From positions 83,102 through 147,101 of the forward strand of contig QOQW01000017.1 in the NCBI GenBank assembly GCA_003327425.1: a DNA stretch of 64,000 nucleotides, read 5' to 3'. Each line of letters opens with the position of its first letter. Positions within the stretch are counted from its first letter, which is position 1. The translations under genes and the position numbers were made by a program. Below, in pieces: positions 43,480 through 52,870 of this stretch. This DNA is from Candidatus Ozemibacter sibiricus. GTDB lineage: Bacteria > Muiribacteriota > Ozemobacteria > Ozemobacterales > Ozemobacteraceae. The notes under the pieces were generated by a model. That model saw only the letters and a program-made list of their open reading frames with translations, ran no database searches and was not told the origin of the DNA.

Positions 43480-43566
43480 ATGTCGATTTTCCGCTTCATC
43501 TGGTGGGCCATGATCATCAGCGCGGTGGCGTTCGCCGGGTACGTCTACGGATATCTTTCCGACTGA
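43480..43566 (+). CDS. 28-residue single-helix membrane microprotein
   Basis: A very short open frame: MSIFRFIWWAMIISAVAFAG followed by YVYGYLSD. GGAGG (43470-43474) sits five bases before ATG 43480. The product is one hydrophobic helix with a basic N-terminal residue and acidic end, so an inner-membrane peptide with N-in orientation is expected. It is enclosed by its own promoter (43415-43443) and its own terminator (43585-43613), forming a complete free-standing unit between divergent and convergent neighbours. Function unknown; similar small proteins regulate membrane transporters, kinases or act as type I toxins. The organised signals make a real gene much more likely than chance. Confidence 0.7.
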   Translation: MSIFRFIWWAMIISAVAFAGYVYGYLSD

Positions 43567-43584
43567 GCCGCGCGGCAGGGCACA

Positions 43585-43613
43585 CCGGGGAGCGTGATCG
43601 CTTCCCGGTTTTT
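43585..43613 (+). terminator. rho-independent terminator after the microprotein gene
   Basis: CCGGGGAGCG (43585-43594), TGAT loop, CGCTTCCCGG (43599-43608), then five T. One G-T pair in a 10-bp stem. Confidence 0.85.
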
Positions 43614-43619
43614 CGTCTT

Positions 43620-45089
43620 TCATGGGCCGGTGGGCGGAACGACGATGGCGCCGGTGCCTGACAGATCGCGCAAGGCCAGCCCTCCCAGCACCCGCTGCTG
43701 CTTCTCCGGCTCGGTCAGCAGAGCCGCCAGCGTCCGCAACGCCCGGAAATCGCCTTTTTCCAGCAACGCCTCGGCGCACAGCTGCCGCACCCGCGGCGAC
43801 GGATCGTCGAGAGCCCGCACCAGCATCTCGTTGGCCGAGCTGCCAGCGGTCGCGGCCATGTAGAGCAGCGCACTGATCCGGATGCGTTGCTCGGGATCCC
43901 AGATCAGTTTCTCGACCGCCGACCTGGCCATCAGCGCCCGCAGGCCGGTCAAGATGTCGATGATGGTCGCTTTGGTGCGGGGATTGCGGTCCTTTTCCAG
44001 CATGGCGATCAGGGACGGCACGTTCTCGAGACGGGCCACCCGCCGGAACGCCGACAGGAAGGCCGGCACCGCCCACTGTTTGGCCTTCCCCCATTCGCGC
44101 AGGAGATCGTCGAACAGACCGGGGCTGCGCAACTGCCCCAGAGCCCAGGCGGCCCGCTCGGCCACCGCCGGCTCCTCGTCGTTGAGCAGGGAGAACAGGT
44201 AGGGAGTCAATTCCGACACGCGGTAGGTCCCGAGCAGCCAGGCCCCGCTGGCGCGTTCCCACCGCTGCGACGAGGTCAGCAGCGCCCGCACCTCGCCCAG
44301 CACACGCGGGCCCATGCCGTTCTGGAGGTACAACCCCATCACGTTGGCCTTCACCCGGTTCGACGGATCGCGCAGGTAGGGAACCACCAACTGCTCCACG
44401 GTGCGGAAGGGCAGATTGCCCATGGCTTCGACCGCATTGGCCCGGATGCGCGATTCCTGGTGCAGCAGGCTGTGCTGGAAATACCCCAGCAGGATCTCTT
44501 TACGGAAGCGCCCCAGCGACATCAGGGCGGTGGCGAACACATGGTTGTTCGACTCCTGCTCGAGCAGGTTGATCAGGATATCGCAGGCCTGGTCGTGCGG
44601 CGCTGCATTGCCCAGGGTGATGGCGGTATCGATGCGGACTCCCAGGTCGGGATCACGGATGCACCGTGCCAGGAAATCCCACGGAATCTGGCTGCCGAAG
44701 CGATGCAGGTTCTTGATGACGGTCTGCCGCACCCGCGGCGCGGCCTCGCGCGTCGCCAGATCGAGCAACGACGGCAGCACCTCGGCTTTGCCCGTCCCTC
44801 CCAGGGCCTGAGCGGCCAGCGTGCGCGTGGTGGGATCGGGAGAATGCAGGAGCAATTCGAGGGAATGGCGGACCGACGGCAGGCCCAGCGCCCCCGCCAC
44901 CTGGATGGCCTTCCAGCGCACGTATTTGTCTTTGTCCTCCAGGAGGGGAAGGACATGCTCGACCAAGGCAGGGTCGGGAAACCGACCGATGCCTTCCAGA
45001 GCCAGGAACCGGATGTTGGGGTTGGGATCGCGCAAGGCGAACCCGAACTGCCGCATGATCCTGGTCTGCAGTTCGCCTGCACCTTCCAT
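43620..45089 (-). CDS. HEAT-repeat protein
   Basis: 489 residues, start ATG 45089 with GAGGAGG eight bases before. Almost entirely HEAT repeats with the PxxRxxAxxALG-like pattern (NPNIRFLALEGIGRFPDPAL, DKYVRWKAIQVAGALGLPSV, DPTTRTLAAQALGGTGKAEV, ESRIRANAVEAMGNLPFRTV, DPSPRVRQLCAEALLEKGDF). No signal peptide or anchor, so probably a cytoplasmic scaffold. The gene for a small HTH protein precedes it by 35 bases, which suggests co-transcription. Function unassigned. Confidence 0.85.
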   Translation of the reverse strand: MEGAGELQTRIMRQFGFALRDPNPNIRFLALEGIGRFPDPALVEHVLPLLEDKDKYVRWKAIQVAGALGLPSVRHSLELLLHSPDPTTRTLAAQALGGTGKAEVLPSLLDLATREAAPRVRQTVIKNLHRFGSQIPWDFLARCIRDPDLGVRIDTAITLGNAAPHDQACDILINLLEQESNNHVFATALMSLGRFRKEILLGYFQHSLLHQESRIRANAVEAMGNLPFRTVEQLVVPYLRDPSNRVKANVMGLYLQNGMGPRVLGEVRALLTSSQRWERASGAWLLGTYRVSELTPYLFSLLNDEEPAVAERAAWALGQLRSPGLFDDLLREWGKAKQWAVPAFLSAFRRVARLENVPSLIAMLEKDRNPRTKATIIDILTGLRALMARSAVEKLIWDPEQRIRISALLYMAATAGSSANEMLVRALDDPSPRVRQLCAEALLEKGDFRALRTLAALLTEPEKQQRVLGGLALRDLSGTGAIVVPPTGP

Positions 45090-45124
45090 GAGAGCCTCCT
45101 CTCGCTCCCGGGGGCGCTCCCCCG

Positions 45125-45313
45125 TCAGCGGAATTTCTTCTTCTTGTTCTTGGCGAGCAGGGCCATGTACTCCTCGCGCAGCTCGGCGACCCCGAACAGC
45201 GCGGCCGTGATGATGTCCTTCTGCGACAACCCATACTCGCGTTTCAGCTGCGCGATGGAGGTCCCATCGGCGATCCGGTCGAGAATGACTTCGGACATGG
45301 TTTTCATGGGCAT
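45125..45313 (-). CDS. small helix-turn-helix protein
   Basis: 62 residues from ATG 45313, preceded by AAAGGGGGG. Sequence SVILDRIADGTSIAQLKREY-GLSQKDIITAALFGV forms a clear helix-turn-helix like that of DUF433/antitoxin-like small DNA-binding proteins, followed by ELREEYMALLAKNKKKKFR. It could repress its own promoter: the upstream region carries palindromic GGTCATGACC (45335-45344) and a second near copy at 45517-45525. It shares a transcript with the HEAT protein gene. No toxin partner is recognisable, so regulator rather than toxin-antitoxin is the cautious view. Confidence 0.65.
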   Translation of the reverse strand: MPMKTMSEVILDRIADGTSIAQLKREYGLSQKDIITAALFGVAELREEYMALLAKNKKKKFR

Positions 45314-45334
45314 GACAATCCCCCCTTTCGGTGT

Positions 45335-45525
45335 GGTCATGACCTCAAGTATCGGCACAACCCGCCGGCGGATTGACGTCCTCCTCCCATCATGATGCCA
45401 CAGGCCGCTCCTTCCCGCCAAGAGCACCAATCCTGGGGGGCCTGGCCCTCTCAGACCATCTCTGGGCATCGGCGACCACGGGCCGGCAGGGAACGCCACA
45501 CCCCAAATTCATGGATGGTCATGAC
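45335..45525. promoter_or_regulatory. two GGTCATGAC palindromic sites in the divergent region
   Basis: GGTCATGACC at 45335-45344 (perfect palindrome) and GGTCATGAC at 45517-45525, one near each divergent gene. Candidate operators, perhaps for the adjacent small HTH protein. The rest of 45314-45587 shows no gene; the rightward -10 may be TAGGAT at about 45551-45556. Confidence 0.35.
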
Positions 45526-45587
45526 TACCCATGGTCCTGACACTGATGGTAGGATGAGGAAGATGATTTTCCCCTGAGGTGAGAATC

Positions 45588-46517
45588 ATGCTCCGGAAAC
45601 CTGCCCGGCCCCGCTCTTCCTTCTGTTCTCGTCGCTCGGGATGGTTCGTCCTCCTGCTGGTGAGCAGCCTGCTGGGGGGCTGGCCGACGGCTCGAGTCAG
45701 CGCCAGTGGAACCGGTCCCAGCCCGGAGGCCCGGCAATCCTTGCAGGAGGCCCTGGCCTTCCAGAAGGCCGGCCGCCTCTGGGAAGCCGCCCAGAGCTTC
45801 GCCAAGGCCGTCCGCCAGGATCGCGCCATTCTGCGCGAGGACGACCATGGCCTGGTGGAAGTCCTGCGCCAGGGGTACCAGGCCCAACTGGAGCGCCACC
45901 CCCGCGACCCGGTCGCCCTGGAAGGGCTCGGCTTCGTGGCCGCCGTCTGCGATGGCGACCCCGTCAAGGGCCTCGATTACTACCACCGGGCCCTGGAGGC
46001 CGCCCCCGACGAGGCCACGCGAAAGCGCCTGCAGAGCTACGTCGACCACCTGCGGGCGACGGTCGCCGCCGCCCGCGCCGCGCCACCCACCCCGCCGCCG
46101 ACCCTCACCGCCTCCCCGCCGCACCATGACCCTGACCCGGTCGCCCCGCCGCCGCCCACCACGGCCAGCGGCCCCAGCCTCGAGGAGCGCAAGCAGGAAC
46201 TGGAGCGGCTGAGCGCCCGCAAAGGCCAGCTCGAGGCCCGCCTCGAGAGCCTCGAAGACGATCTCAAGCGTCTCGAAGACGAGAACGACAAACACCGCCG
46301 GCGGTATCTGTCCAGCAACGACCGCCGCTACAAGCGCAAAGAAGAAGCCGGGGAAAAGGCCATCGAAGAAAAGAAACAGGAGCTCGATCGGACCCGCCGC
46401 GAGATCGCCGAACTGGAGGAGCAGATCCAGCGCTTGACCCAGGCTCCTCCCAGCGGCCGGCAACCCGTCCAGGTCCAGACCGACAGCACCGAAGAAACGC
46501 CTATTCCAGACGAATAG
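45588..46517 (+). CDS. exported protein with TPR-like region and long coiled coil
   Basis: 309 residues; ATG 45588 with GAGGTGAG upstream. Signal peptide WFVLLLVSSLLGGWPTARVSA. Residues 50-150 have TPR-like helices (ALAFQKAGRLWEAAQSFAKA, GLDYYHRALEAAPDEATRKR), then a Pro/Thr-rich linker (about 160-190) and a highly charged coiled coil (about 195-285; ERKQELERLSARKGQLEARL, KKQELDRTRREIAELEEQIQ). Design is that of a periplasmic scaffold or division/envelope coiled-coil protein. Family not recognised. Confidence 0.7.
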   Translation: MLRKPARPRSSFCSRRSGWFVLLLVSSLLGGWPTARVSASGTGPSPEARQSLQEALAFQKAGRLWEAAQSFAKAVRQDRAILREDDHGLVEVLRQGYQAQLERHPRDPVALEGLGFVAAVCDGDPVKGLDYYHRALEAAPDEATRKRLQSYVDHLRATVAAARAAPPTPPPTLTASPPHHDPDPVAPPPPTTASGPSLEERKQELERLSARKGQLEARLESLEDDLKRLEDENDKHRRRYLSSNDRRYKRKEEAGEKAIEEKKQELDRTRREIAELEEQIQRLTQAPPSGRQPVQVQTDSTEETPIPDE

Positions 46518-46663
46518 CTCCCTTCCGCCTCACCAGATCCGGAGATTTTGCGGCAACTTCCTGGAGGTTCTCCCAGACAGATGGGGTGGAGTGGCCGGGG
46601 ATCGCCCCATGTGGTAAGATCTCCATCCACCTTCTGACCGCCCAACCTCACTGGAGGACTGCC

Positions 46664-48106
46664 ATGGCCATCCATCTGTACAATTCGCTGACCCGCGCCA
46701 AGGAGCCGTTCGTTCCGCTCGTCGAAGGGCAGGTCGGCATGTATGTCTGCGGCCCGACCGTCTACGGCCCGCCCCACCTCGGTCACGCCAAGAGCTATCT
46801 GACGTTCGACGTGCTCGCCAAATACCTCCGCCACTGCGGGTTCAAGCTGCGCTATGTCCAGAACATCACCGACGTCGGCCATCTGACCGACGATGCCGAC
46901 GCTGGCGAAGACAAGATCGTCAAGCAGGCCCGGCTCGATCAAGTGCACCCCTGGGAGATCGTCGACAAGTTCACCCGCATGTATTTCGAGGACATGACCG
47001 CCCTGCGCGTGGCCCATCCCAACTTCTACGTGCGGGCCAGCCAGCACATCGGCGAACAGATCGAAGCGGTGATGACCCTGCTGCAGAAAGGCCATGCCTA
47101 CGAGGTCGATGGCAACGTCTACTTCGATGTCTCGTCCTTCCCCGGCTATGGCAAGCTGTCGGGGCGGGTCATCGACGAGCAGCGGGAAGCGGTGCGGGTC
47201 GAAGCGCGCTCCGAGAAGCGCCACCCGCGCGACTTCGCCCTCTGGAAGAAGGCCGAACCCGGCCACATCCTGCGCTGGAATTCCCCCTGGGGCCCCGGCT
47301 ATCCCGGGTGGCACATCGAATGTTCGGTGATGGCCACCAAATACCTGGGCGAGACCTTCGACATCCATGGAGGCGGGCTCGAGAACATGTTCCCCCATCA
47401 TGAATGCGAGATCGCCCAGAGCGAAGCAGCGACCGGCAAACCCTTCGCCCGCTACTGGATCCACAACAACATGGTCACCGTCGACGGCGTCAAGATGGGC
47501 AAATCGCTCGGCAACTTCCGCACCATCCGCGACCTGCTGGCCCGGCATTCGCCCGAAGCGATCCGGGTCTTCCTGCTGTCGACCCACTACCGCTCGCCCA
47601 CCAACTACACCGAAGAGGCGATCACCGCCGCCGCCACCGGCCTGGCCCGCTTGACCCACTGCTCCGCCGCCCTGATCGACCTGGCCCGCCAGGGCCCGGC
47701 GGGCGATGACCCCGAGATGGCGGCCCTGTGCGCCGACACCACCCAGGCCCTCACCGCCGCCCTGGATGACGATCTCGACACCCCCGGAGCCATCGCCCGG
47801 CTCTACGACTTCGTCACCGCCGTCAACCGGCGCCTGACCGCCGGTCCGCTGCCGGCCGCCGGGGCCCGCGCTGCCCTCGACCTGCTGCGCCTCTGGGCCG
47901 GGGATCTGCTGGGCATCCTGGCCGAGCCGACGGCCACGCAAGGCGATGTCGATCTGGCGCCGATCATGGATCTGATCATCGAGCTGCGCAAGGATCTCAA
48001 GGCGGCCAAGCAGTTCGCGCTGGCCGACAAGATCCGCGACCGGCTCAAGGCGGCCGGCCTCATCCTGGAAGACACCCGCGACGGCACCCGCTGGCGCAAG
48101 GCTTGA
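46664..48106 (+). CDS. cysS: cysteinyl-tRNA synthetase
   Basis: 480 residues; start ATG 46664 with TGGAGGACT. Class I synthetase charging tRNA-Cys. HIGH motif version [20 protein letters not shown] (about 30-49), zinc ligands ([24 protein letters not shown]) and KMSKS version [10 protein letters not shown] near 275. The C-terminal DALR-like helical domain and a DxxR end are present. An extended -10 (TGTGGTAAGAT; TAAGAT 46615-46620) lies about 45 bases upstream. It begins the cysS-mrnC-rlmB run conserved in Firmicutes. Confidence 0.97.
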   Translation: MAIHLYNSLTRAKEPFVPLVEGQVGMYVCGPTVYGPPHLGHAKSYLTFDVLAKYLRHCGFKLRYVQNITDVGHLTDDADAGEDKIVKQARLDQVHPWEIVDKFTRMYFEDMTALRVAHPNFYVRASQHIGEQIEAVMTLLQKGHAYEVDGNVYFDVSSFPGYGKLSGRVIDEQREAVRVEARSEKRHPRDFALWKKAEPGHILRWNSPWGPGYPGWHIECSVMATKYLGETFDIHGGGLENMFPHHECEIAQSEAATGKPFARYWIHNNMVTVDGVKMGKSLGNFRTIRDLLARHSPEAIRVFLLSTHYRSPTNYTEEAITAAATGLARLTHCSAALIDLARQGPAGDDPEMAALCADTTQALTAALDDDLDTPGAIARLYDFVTAVNRRLTAGPLPAAGARAALDLLRLWAGDLLGILAEPTATQGDVDLAPIMDLIIELRKDLKAAKQFALADKIRDRLKAAGLILEDTRDGTRWRKA

Positions 48107-48123
48107 ATCCGGCCACCCACGCC

Positions 48124-48657
48124 ATGCCTGCTCGTCCCGCCGACGCCTCCACCGCCGCGGCCCCGCCGACCCCGCCCGCCCCGCCCATCCAGCCCAGCGG
48201 CCTGCGCCTCGATCGCCGCTGGCCCCCGGCCCAGGCGGCGCGGCTGCCCGCCCGCACGCTGGCCTACATCGGCGATGCGGTCTTCGAGCTGGGCATGCGC
48301 CTGTCCCACCTCGACAGCGGGCTCGACAAGATGGGCCGCCTGCACAGTTCGGTGGTGTCCCTGGTCAACGCCGACCACCAGGCGAAGCTGTTCGAAGCGA
48401 TCTACCCCACGCTCGCCGAGCCCGAACAGACCCTCCTGCGCACCTGGCGCAACGCCAAGATGCCGGCCCGCCACAGCGGCACCTCCCGCGGGGTCTACGC
48501 CCGGGCCACGGCCTTCGAGGCCTGGCTCGGCTACCTGTTCCTGACCGGCCAGACCGAACGCTTCGAGGCCCTGCTGGCGCAGGCCCTGTCCAGCGGCGTG
48601 GCTCGCCCCGGCACCGAACCGCCGGGACCGCCCCCCGCCCGCCACCGCCCGTCATGA
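48124..48657 (+). CDS. mrnC: Mini-ribonuclease 3
   Basis: 177 residues from ATG 48124; a TTG at 48103 that overlaps the cysS stop is an alternative start, and the Pro/Ala-rich first 45 residues give no guidance. The RNase III catalytic domain without double-stranded RNA-binding domain is recognised by LAYIGDAVFELGMRLSHLDS (catalytic Asp), SVVSLVNADHQAKLF and a second acidic motif YARATAFEAWLGYLFLTGQT (EAxxGxL). It matures the ends of 23S rRNA in Bacillus. Its place between cysS and rlmB is the conserved arrangement. Confidence 0.92.
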   Translation: MPARPADASTAAAPPTPPAPPIQPSGLRLDRRWPPAQAARLPARTLAYIGDAVFELGMRLSHLDSGLDKMGRLHSSVVSLVNADHQAKLFEAIYPTLAEPEQTLLRTWRNAKMPARHSGTSRGVYARATAFEAWLGYLFLTGQTERFEALLAQALSSGVARPGTEPPGPPPARHRPS

Positions 48658-49562
48658 CGCCCCGCCCGCCGTCGCGCGCTCCGCAGCCAGCCCGCGCTCA
48701 CCCCACCCACCCCCGCGACCGGGCCCGACGATCGCCGTCCGGCCAGCCCCCGCTCACTTCCCCAGCCTCGCCACCGGGCGCCAGGCCAGACGACGGGGAT
48801 GACCTCGTCCTGGTCGGCCGGCACGAGGTGCTGGCCGCGCTCGATAGCCCCACCCCTCCTGAGCTCGTTTTCCTCGCCGCGTCGGCGCATGGCCCGGGCA
48901 TCGAAGCCATCCGCCAGGCGGCCAGTCGGCGACAGGTCAAGCTGCAGGTGCTGGCGCCCGACCTCTTCCGGCGCCGCTTCGGCGAGCAGGCCCAGGGCGT
49001 GGCCGCCCGCGCCGGGGCGTATGCCTACGCCGACTTCGAGGCGATCCGGCGCGGCCTGCCCGCCACCGGCCCGGTCATCCTGCTGGCCCTGCACCAGGTC
49101 GAAGACCCGCGCAACCTCGGCGCCATCGTGCGGACGGCCGAAGCGGCCGGCGTGGCCGCGGTGCTCATTCCCAAGCATCGCGCCGCCGGCATGACGGCCG
49201 GGGCCCTGCGCACCGCCCAGGGGGCCGCCGCCTGGCTGCCGGTGGCCCGGGTGACCAACCTGGCCCAGACCCTCGCCACCCTCAAGCAGCATGGCTTCTG
49301 GGTCTACGGGCTCGATGCGGCCGGCGCCGAACGCTACGACCGGGTCACGTACCCCGAGCGGGTGGTGCTGGTGGCCGGCGGGGAAGATGCCGGCCTGGGG
49401 CGCGTCGTCGCGGGCCTCTGCGACCAGACCGTCGCCATCCCGCTGGCGGGGCGCACCCCTTCGCTGAACGTCGGGATCAGTACAGCGATCGTTCTCTTCG
49501 AAATCCTGCGCCAACGAGAGTTTTCGCCCGCATCGGCGAAAATTTCTCTTCCGAGCAGTTGA
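48654..49562 (+). CDS. rlmB: TrmH-family 23S rRNA 2'-O-methyltransferase
   Basis: 302 residues; overlaps the mrnC stop by four bases. SPOUT fold with the three TrmH motifs: DPRNLGAIVRTAEAAGVAAV (motif 1), LVAGGEDAGL (motif 2) and IPLAGRTPSLNVGISTAIVL (motif 3). The substrate-binding N-terminal domain starts at about 50 (LVLVGRHEVLAALDS); the first 45 residues are Pro/Arg-rich. Probably methylates a ribose in 23S rRNA (Gm2251 for RlmB). The stop overlaps the -35 of the tRNA/tuf promoter. Confidence 0.93.
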   Translation: MTPRPPSRAPQPARAHPTHPRDRARRSPSGQPPLTSPASPPGARPDDGDDLVLVGRHEVLAALDSPTPPELVFLAASAHGPGIEAIRQAASRRQVKLQVLAPDLFRRRFGEQAQGVAARAGAYAYADFEAIRRGLPATGPVILLALHQVEDPRNLGAIVRTAEAAGVAAVLIPKHRAAGMTAGALRTAQGAAAWLPVARVTNLAQTLATLKQHGFWVYGLDAAGAERYDRVTYPERVVLVAGGEDAGLGRVVAGLCDQTVAIPLAGRTPSLNVGISTAIVLFEILRQREFSPASAKISLPSS

Positions 49563-49587
49563 CTTTCTGCCAACCTTGCGTTACTAT
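49559..49587 (+). promoter_or_regulatory. promoter of the tRNA-tuf transcription unit
   Basis: TTGACT (49559-49564), 17-base spacer, TACTAT (49582-49587); overlaps the last codon of rlmB. Start near 49594, about 55 bases before the first tRNA. Confidence 0.65.
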
Positions 49588-49647
49588 AACCGAACACCGT
49601 GTGGTCGGTACGTTCTTTTGCAATTCCATCATCAACATGCGCAGGGT

Positions 49648-49720
49648 GCCGGCGTAGCTCAATTGGCAGAGCAGCTGATTTGTAATCAGCAGGTTGCGGG
49701 TTCGAGTCCCTTCGCCGGCT
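49648..49720 (+). tRNA. tRNA-Thr (anticodon TGT)
   Basis: 73 nt. Acceptor GCCGGCG pairs with CGCCGGC; anticodon arm GCTGA-TTTGTAA-TCAGC gives TGT; T-loop TTCGAGT. The CCA end is not encoded. Confidence 0.97.
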
Positions 49721-49735
49721 TATCCGAACCATCAT

Positions 49736-49818
49736 GGAGAGATGCCCGAGTGGCTAAAGGGGGCAGACTGTAAATCTGTTGGCGCGAGCCTACGGTGGTT
49801 CAAATCCACCTCTCTCCA
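49736..49818 (+). tRNA. tRNA-Tyr (anticodon GTA)
   Basis: 83 nt with the long variable arm of class II tRNAs. Acceptor GGAGAGA pairs with TCTCTCC; anticodon arm CAGA-CTGTAAA-TCTG gives GTA; T-loop TTCAAAT. CCA not encoded. Confidence 0.97.
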
Positions 49819-49824
49819 ATGAGC

Positions 49825-49897
49825 GCCCGTGTAGCTCAGTCGGCAGAGCACTTGCATGGTAAGCAAGAGGTCACCGGTTCAAATCCGGTCGCGGGCT
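49825..49897 (+). tRNA. tRNA-Thr (anticodon GGT)
   Basis: 73 nt. Acceptor GCCCGTG pairs with CGCGGGC (one G-T pair); anticodon arm CTTGC-ATGGTAA-GCAAG gives GGT; T-loop TTCAAAT. CCA not encoded. The order Thr-Tyr-Thr-tuf recalls thrU-tyrU-glyT-thrT-tufB of E. coli, without glyT. Confidence 0.97.
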
Positions 49898-49946
49898 TTT
49901 CAGACCATCCACCGATCTCAACATCCAACCGAGGAGGGCCTCTCAC

Positions 49947-51152
<1,206 letters not shown>

Positions 51153-51164
51153 GTGTGGTAGCGC

Positions 51165-51197
51165 GACCGGGGCGGGCCACATCCCGCCCCGGTCGTT
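51165..51197 (+). terminator. terminator-like hairpin after tuf
   Basis: GACCGGGGCGGG (51165-51176) pairs perfectly with CCCGCCCCGGTC (51183-51194), six-base loop, followed by GTTT. The short T run suggests partial termination between tuf and rpmG. Confidence 0.7.
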
Positions 51198-51236
51198 TCA
51201 GCCGAGACTCCTCGGCCCGGTCCTGCGAGGTGGCCC

Positions 51237-51386
51237 ATGCGAGAGCAGATCACATTGGTTTGCACCGGTTGCAAACGCAAGAACTACACGTCCATGAAGA
51301 ACAAGCGCAACGACCCCGATCGGATCGAACTGAAGAAGTACTGTCCGGCGGAGCGCAAGCACCTTCCCCACAAAGAAGGGAAGTGA
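51237..51386 (+). CDS. rpmG: ribosomal protein bL33
   Basis: 49 residues from ATG 51237 (GAGGTGG upstream). Large-subunit protein. The conserved body [20 protein letters not shown] is clear. The N-terminal CTGC pair of the zinc ribbon is kept, but the second pair reads CPAERKH instead of CPxCxKH, so only three Cys remain: a partly degenerate zinc ribbon. Conserved place before tRNA-Trp and secE. Confidence 0.95.
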   Translation: MREQITLVCTGCKRKNYTSMKNKRNDPDRIELKKYCPAERKHLPHKEGK

Positions 51387-51420
51387 GGAGCGGCGCCGTG
51401 CCGCGGCGGGGCGTAGCCGA

Positions 51421-51493
51421 AGGCCAGTAGCTCAATTGGCAGAGCACCGGTCTCCAAAACCGGGGGTTAGGGGTTCGATTCCCTTCTGGCCTG
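51421..51493 (+). tRNA. tRNA-Trp (anticodon CCA)
   Basis: 73 nt. Acceptor AGGCCAG pairs with CTGGCCT; anticodon arm CCGGT-CTCCAAA-ACCGG gives CCA; T-loop TTCGATT. CCA end not encoded. A tRNA-Trp between rpmG and secE is common in bacteria. Confidence 0.97.
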
Positions 51494-51533
51494 CTGAACA
51501 CCACCCACGGGGAACGAAACGAACGAGGAAGAC

Positions 51534-51761
51534 ATGGACAAGCTGAAAGCGTATTGGCGCGATCTGTCCCGGTACCTGATGGAAGTCTGGATCGAAGTCC
51601 GCCCTCAGAAGGGCCGGGTCGTCTGGCCGACCGTCGACAACATCAAGTTGTCGACCAAGGTCGTCATCGTGTCGTCGCTCGGTCTGGGTCTGTTCATCGG
51701 ATTCTTCGACATCCTGTTCGGCGAGCTGCTCAAGATCATCGTCGGCAAGGGTGCGATGTAG
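51534..51761 (+). CDS. secE: preprotein translocase subunit SecE
   Basis: 75 residues, one-helix form of SecE. The amphipathic helix and conserved EVRPQKGRVVWPTVDNIKLS segment (about 21-40) precede a single transmembrane helix (VIVSSLGLGLFIGFFDILFG). It clamps SecY in the inner-membrane translocon. Followed 12 bases later by nusG, the usual pairing. Confidence 0.95.
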   Translation: MDKLKAYWRDLSRYLMEVWIEVRPQKGRVVWPTVDNIKLSTKVVIVSSLGLGLFIGFFDILFGELLKIIVGKGAM

Positions 51762-51773
51762 AAGGCTGGCACC

Positions 51774-52319
51774 GTGGATATCCTGAAAGCGAAGTGGTAC
51801 GTCATCCACACCCACTCGGGGTCGGAGTACAAAGTCAAGGCCAACCTCGAACACCGGGTCGAGCTGCTCGGCAAGCAGAACAGCATCTTCAAGGTGCTGG
51901 TGCCCACCGAGACGGCCGAACGGGTCCAGGATGGGGAGCGGGTCACGCAGTCCCGCAAGATCTATCCCGGATATGTCCTGGTCCAAATGGACCTGGACGA
52001 CGACACCTGGACGGTGGTGAAGAACACGCCGGGCGTCACCGGGTTCGTCGGGCTGGGCGACAAGCCCACCCCCCTGCAGGAGAAAGAAGTCCAGAACGTG
52101 CTGCGCGCCGCCGGCATCGGCCCGCAGCGCTCGGCCGCCATGACCCCCATCGGCTTCACCGAAGGGCAGAAGGTCAAGATCATCGACGGGCCCTTCACCG
52201 ATTTCATCGGGGAAATCAAGGAAATCAACCAGGAGAAGCGCAAAGCCAAGGTCCTGGTCTTCATCTTCGGTCGCGACACCGCGATCGAGGTCGATCTCAT
52301 CCAACTGGAAGAAGCCTGA
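51774..52319 (+). CDS. nusG: transcription termination/antitermination factor NusG
   Basis: 181 residues from a GTG (51774). NGN domain KWYVIHTHSGSEYKVKANLE at the start with YPGYVLVQMDLDDDTWTVVK, then the KOW motif (GQKVKIIDGPFTDFIGEIKE, about 126-145) and C-terminal VLVFIFGRDTAIEVDLIQLE. Binds RNA polymerase and couples transcription to translation or Rho. Standard neighbour of secE and rplK. Confidence 0.97.
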   Translation: MDILKAKWYVIHTHSGSEYKVKANLEHRVELLGKQNSIFKVLVPTETAERVQDGERVTQSRKIYPGYVLVQMDLDDDTWTVVKNTPGVTGFVGLGDKPTPLQEKEVQNVLRAAGIGPQRSAAMTPIGFTEGQKVKIIDGPFTDFIGEIKEINQEKRKAKVLVFIFGRDTAIEVDLIQLEEA

Positions 52320-52366
52320 GAACGGCGAGTTCTCTGATCCGTCTCTGATCTGAAGGAGTAAGAACC

Positions 52367-52798
52367 ATGGCCAAGAAGGTTGTCGCGTATGTGAAGTTGC
52401 AGATTCCCGCCGGCAAGGCGAACCCGGCTCCTCCGGTCGGTCCGGCGCTTGGCCAGCACGGCGTCAACATCATGGACTTCTGCAAGACCTTCAATTCCCG
52501 CACGCAGAAGGAAGGGGACGCCATCATCCCGGTCGTCATCACCATCTACAGCGATCGGTCCTATACCTTCATCACTCGCACGCCGCCGGTCGCCTTCCTG
52601 CTGAAGAAGGCCGCCAAGATCGAGAAGGGCAATGCCACCCCTGGCAAGACCAAGGTGGGCAAGGTCACCATGGCCCAGATCGAGGAGATCGCCAAGCGCA
52701 AGATGCCCGATCTGACCGCCGGTTCGCTCGAAGCCGCCATCAGCATGGTCAAGGGCACCGCCCGCAGCATGGGCCTCGACGTGGTCGGCGGCAAATAA
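52367..52798 (+). CDS. rplK: ribosomal protein uL11
   Basis: 143 residues; GAAGGAG precedes ATG 52367. Conserved [20 protein letters not shown] and [18 protein letters not shown], and C-terminal [20 protein letters not shown]. Part of the GTPase-associated centre with L10 and L7/L12. A small hairpin (GCCGCC/GGCGGC near 52818-52835) lies in the gap to rplA. Confidence 0.98.
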   Translation: MAKKVVAYVKLQIPAGKANPAPPVGPALGQHGVNIMDFCKTFNSRTQKEGDAIIPVVITIYSDRSYTFITRTPPVAFLLKKAAKIEKGNATPGKTKVGKVTMAQIEEIAKRKMPDLTAGSLEAAISMVKGTARSMGLDVVGGK

Positions 52799-52870
52799 CC
52801 ATCTCCCAGGCCACCTGCCGCCGGTTCGACGGCGGCCTATCTTTCGAGAAAGGAGGGAAGCCAGGACAAT

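Noticed and set aside
41590..44262. 890-codon version of the TPR protein
   Set aside because: The upstream 300 codons are a shadow of the HEAT gene and cross the microprotein unit; the signal peptide and AGGAGG place the start at 43338.
45125..45313. Antitoxin of a toxin-antitoxin pair
   Set aside because: No toxin-like partner gene is adjacent; the co-transcribed gene is a HEAT protein.
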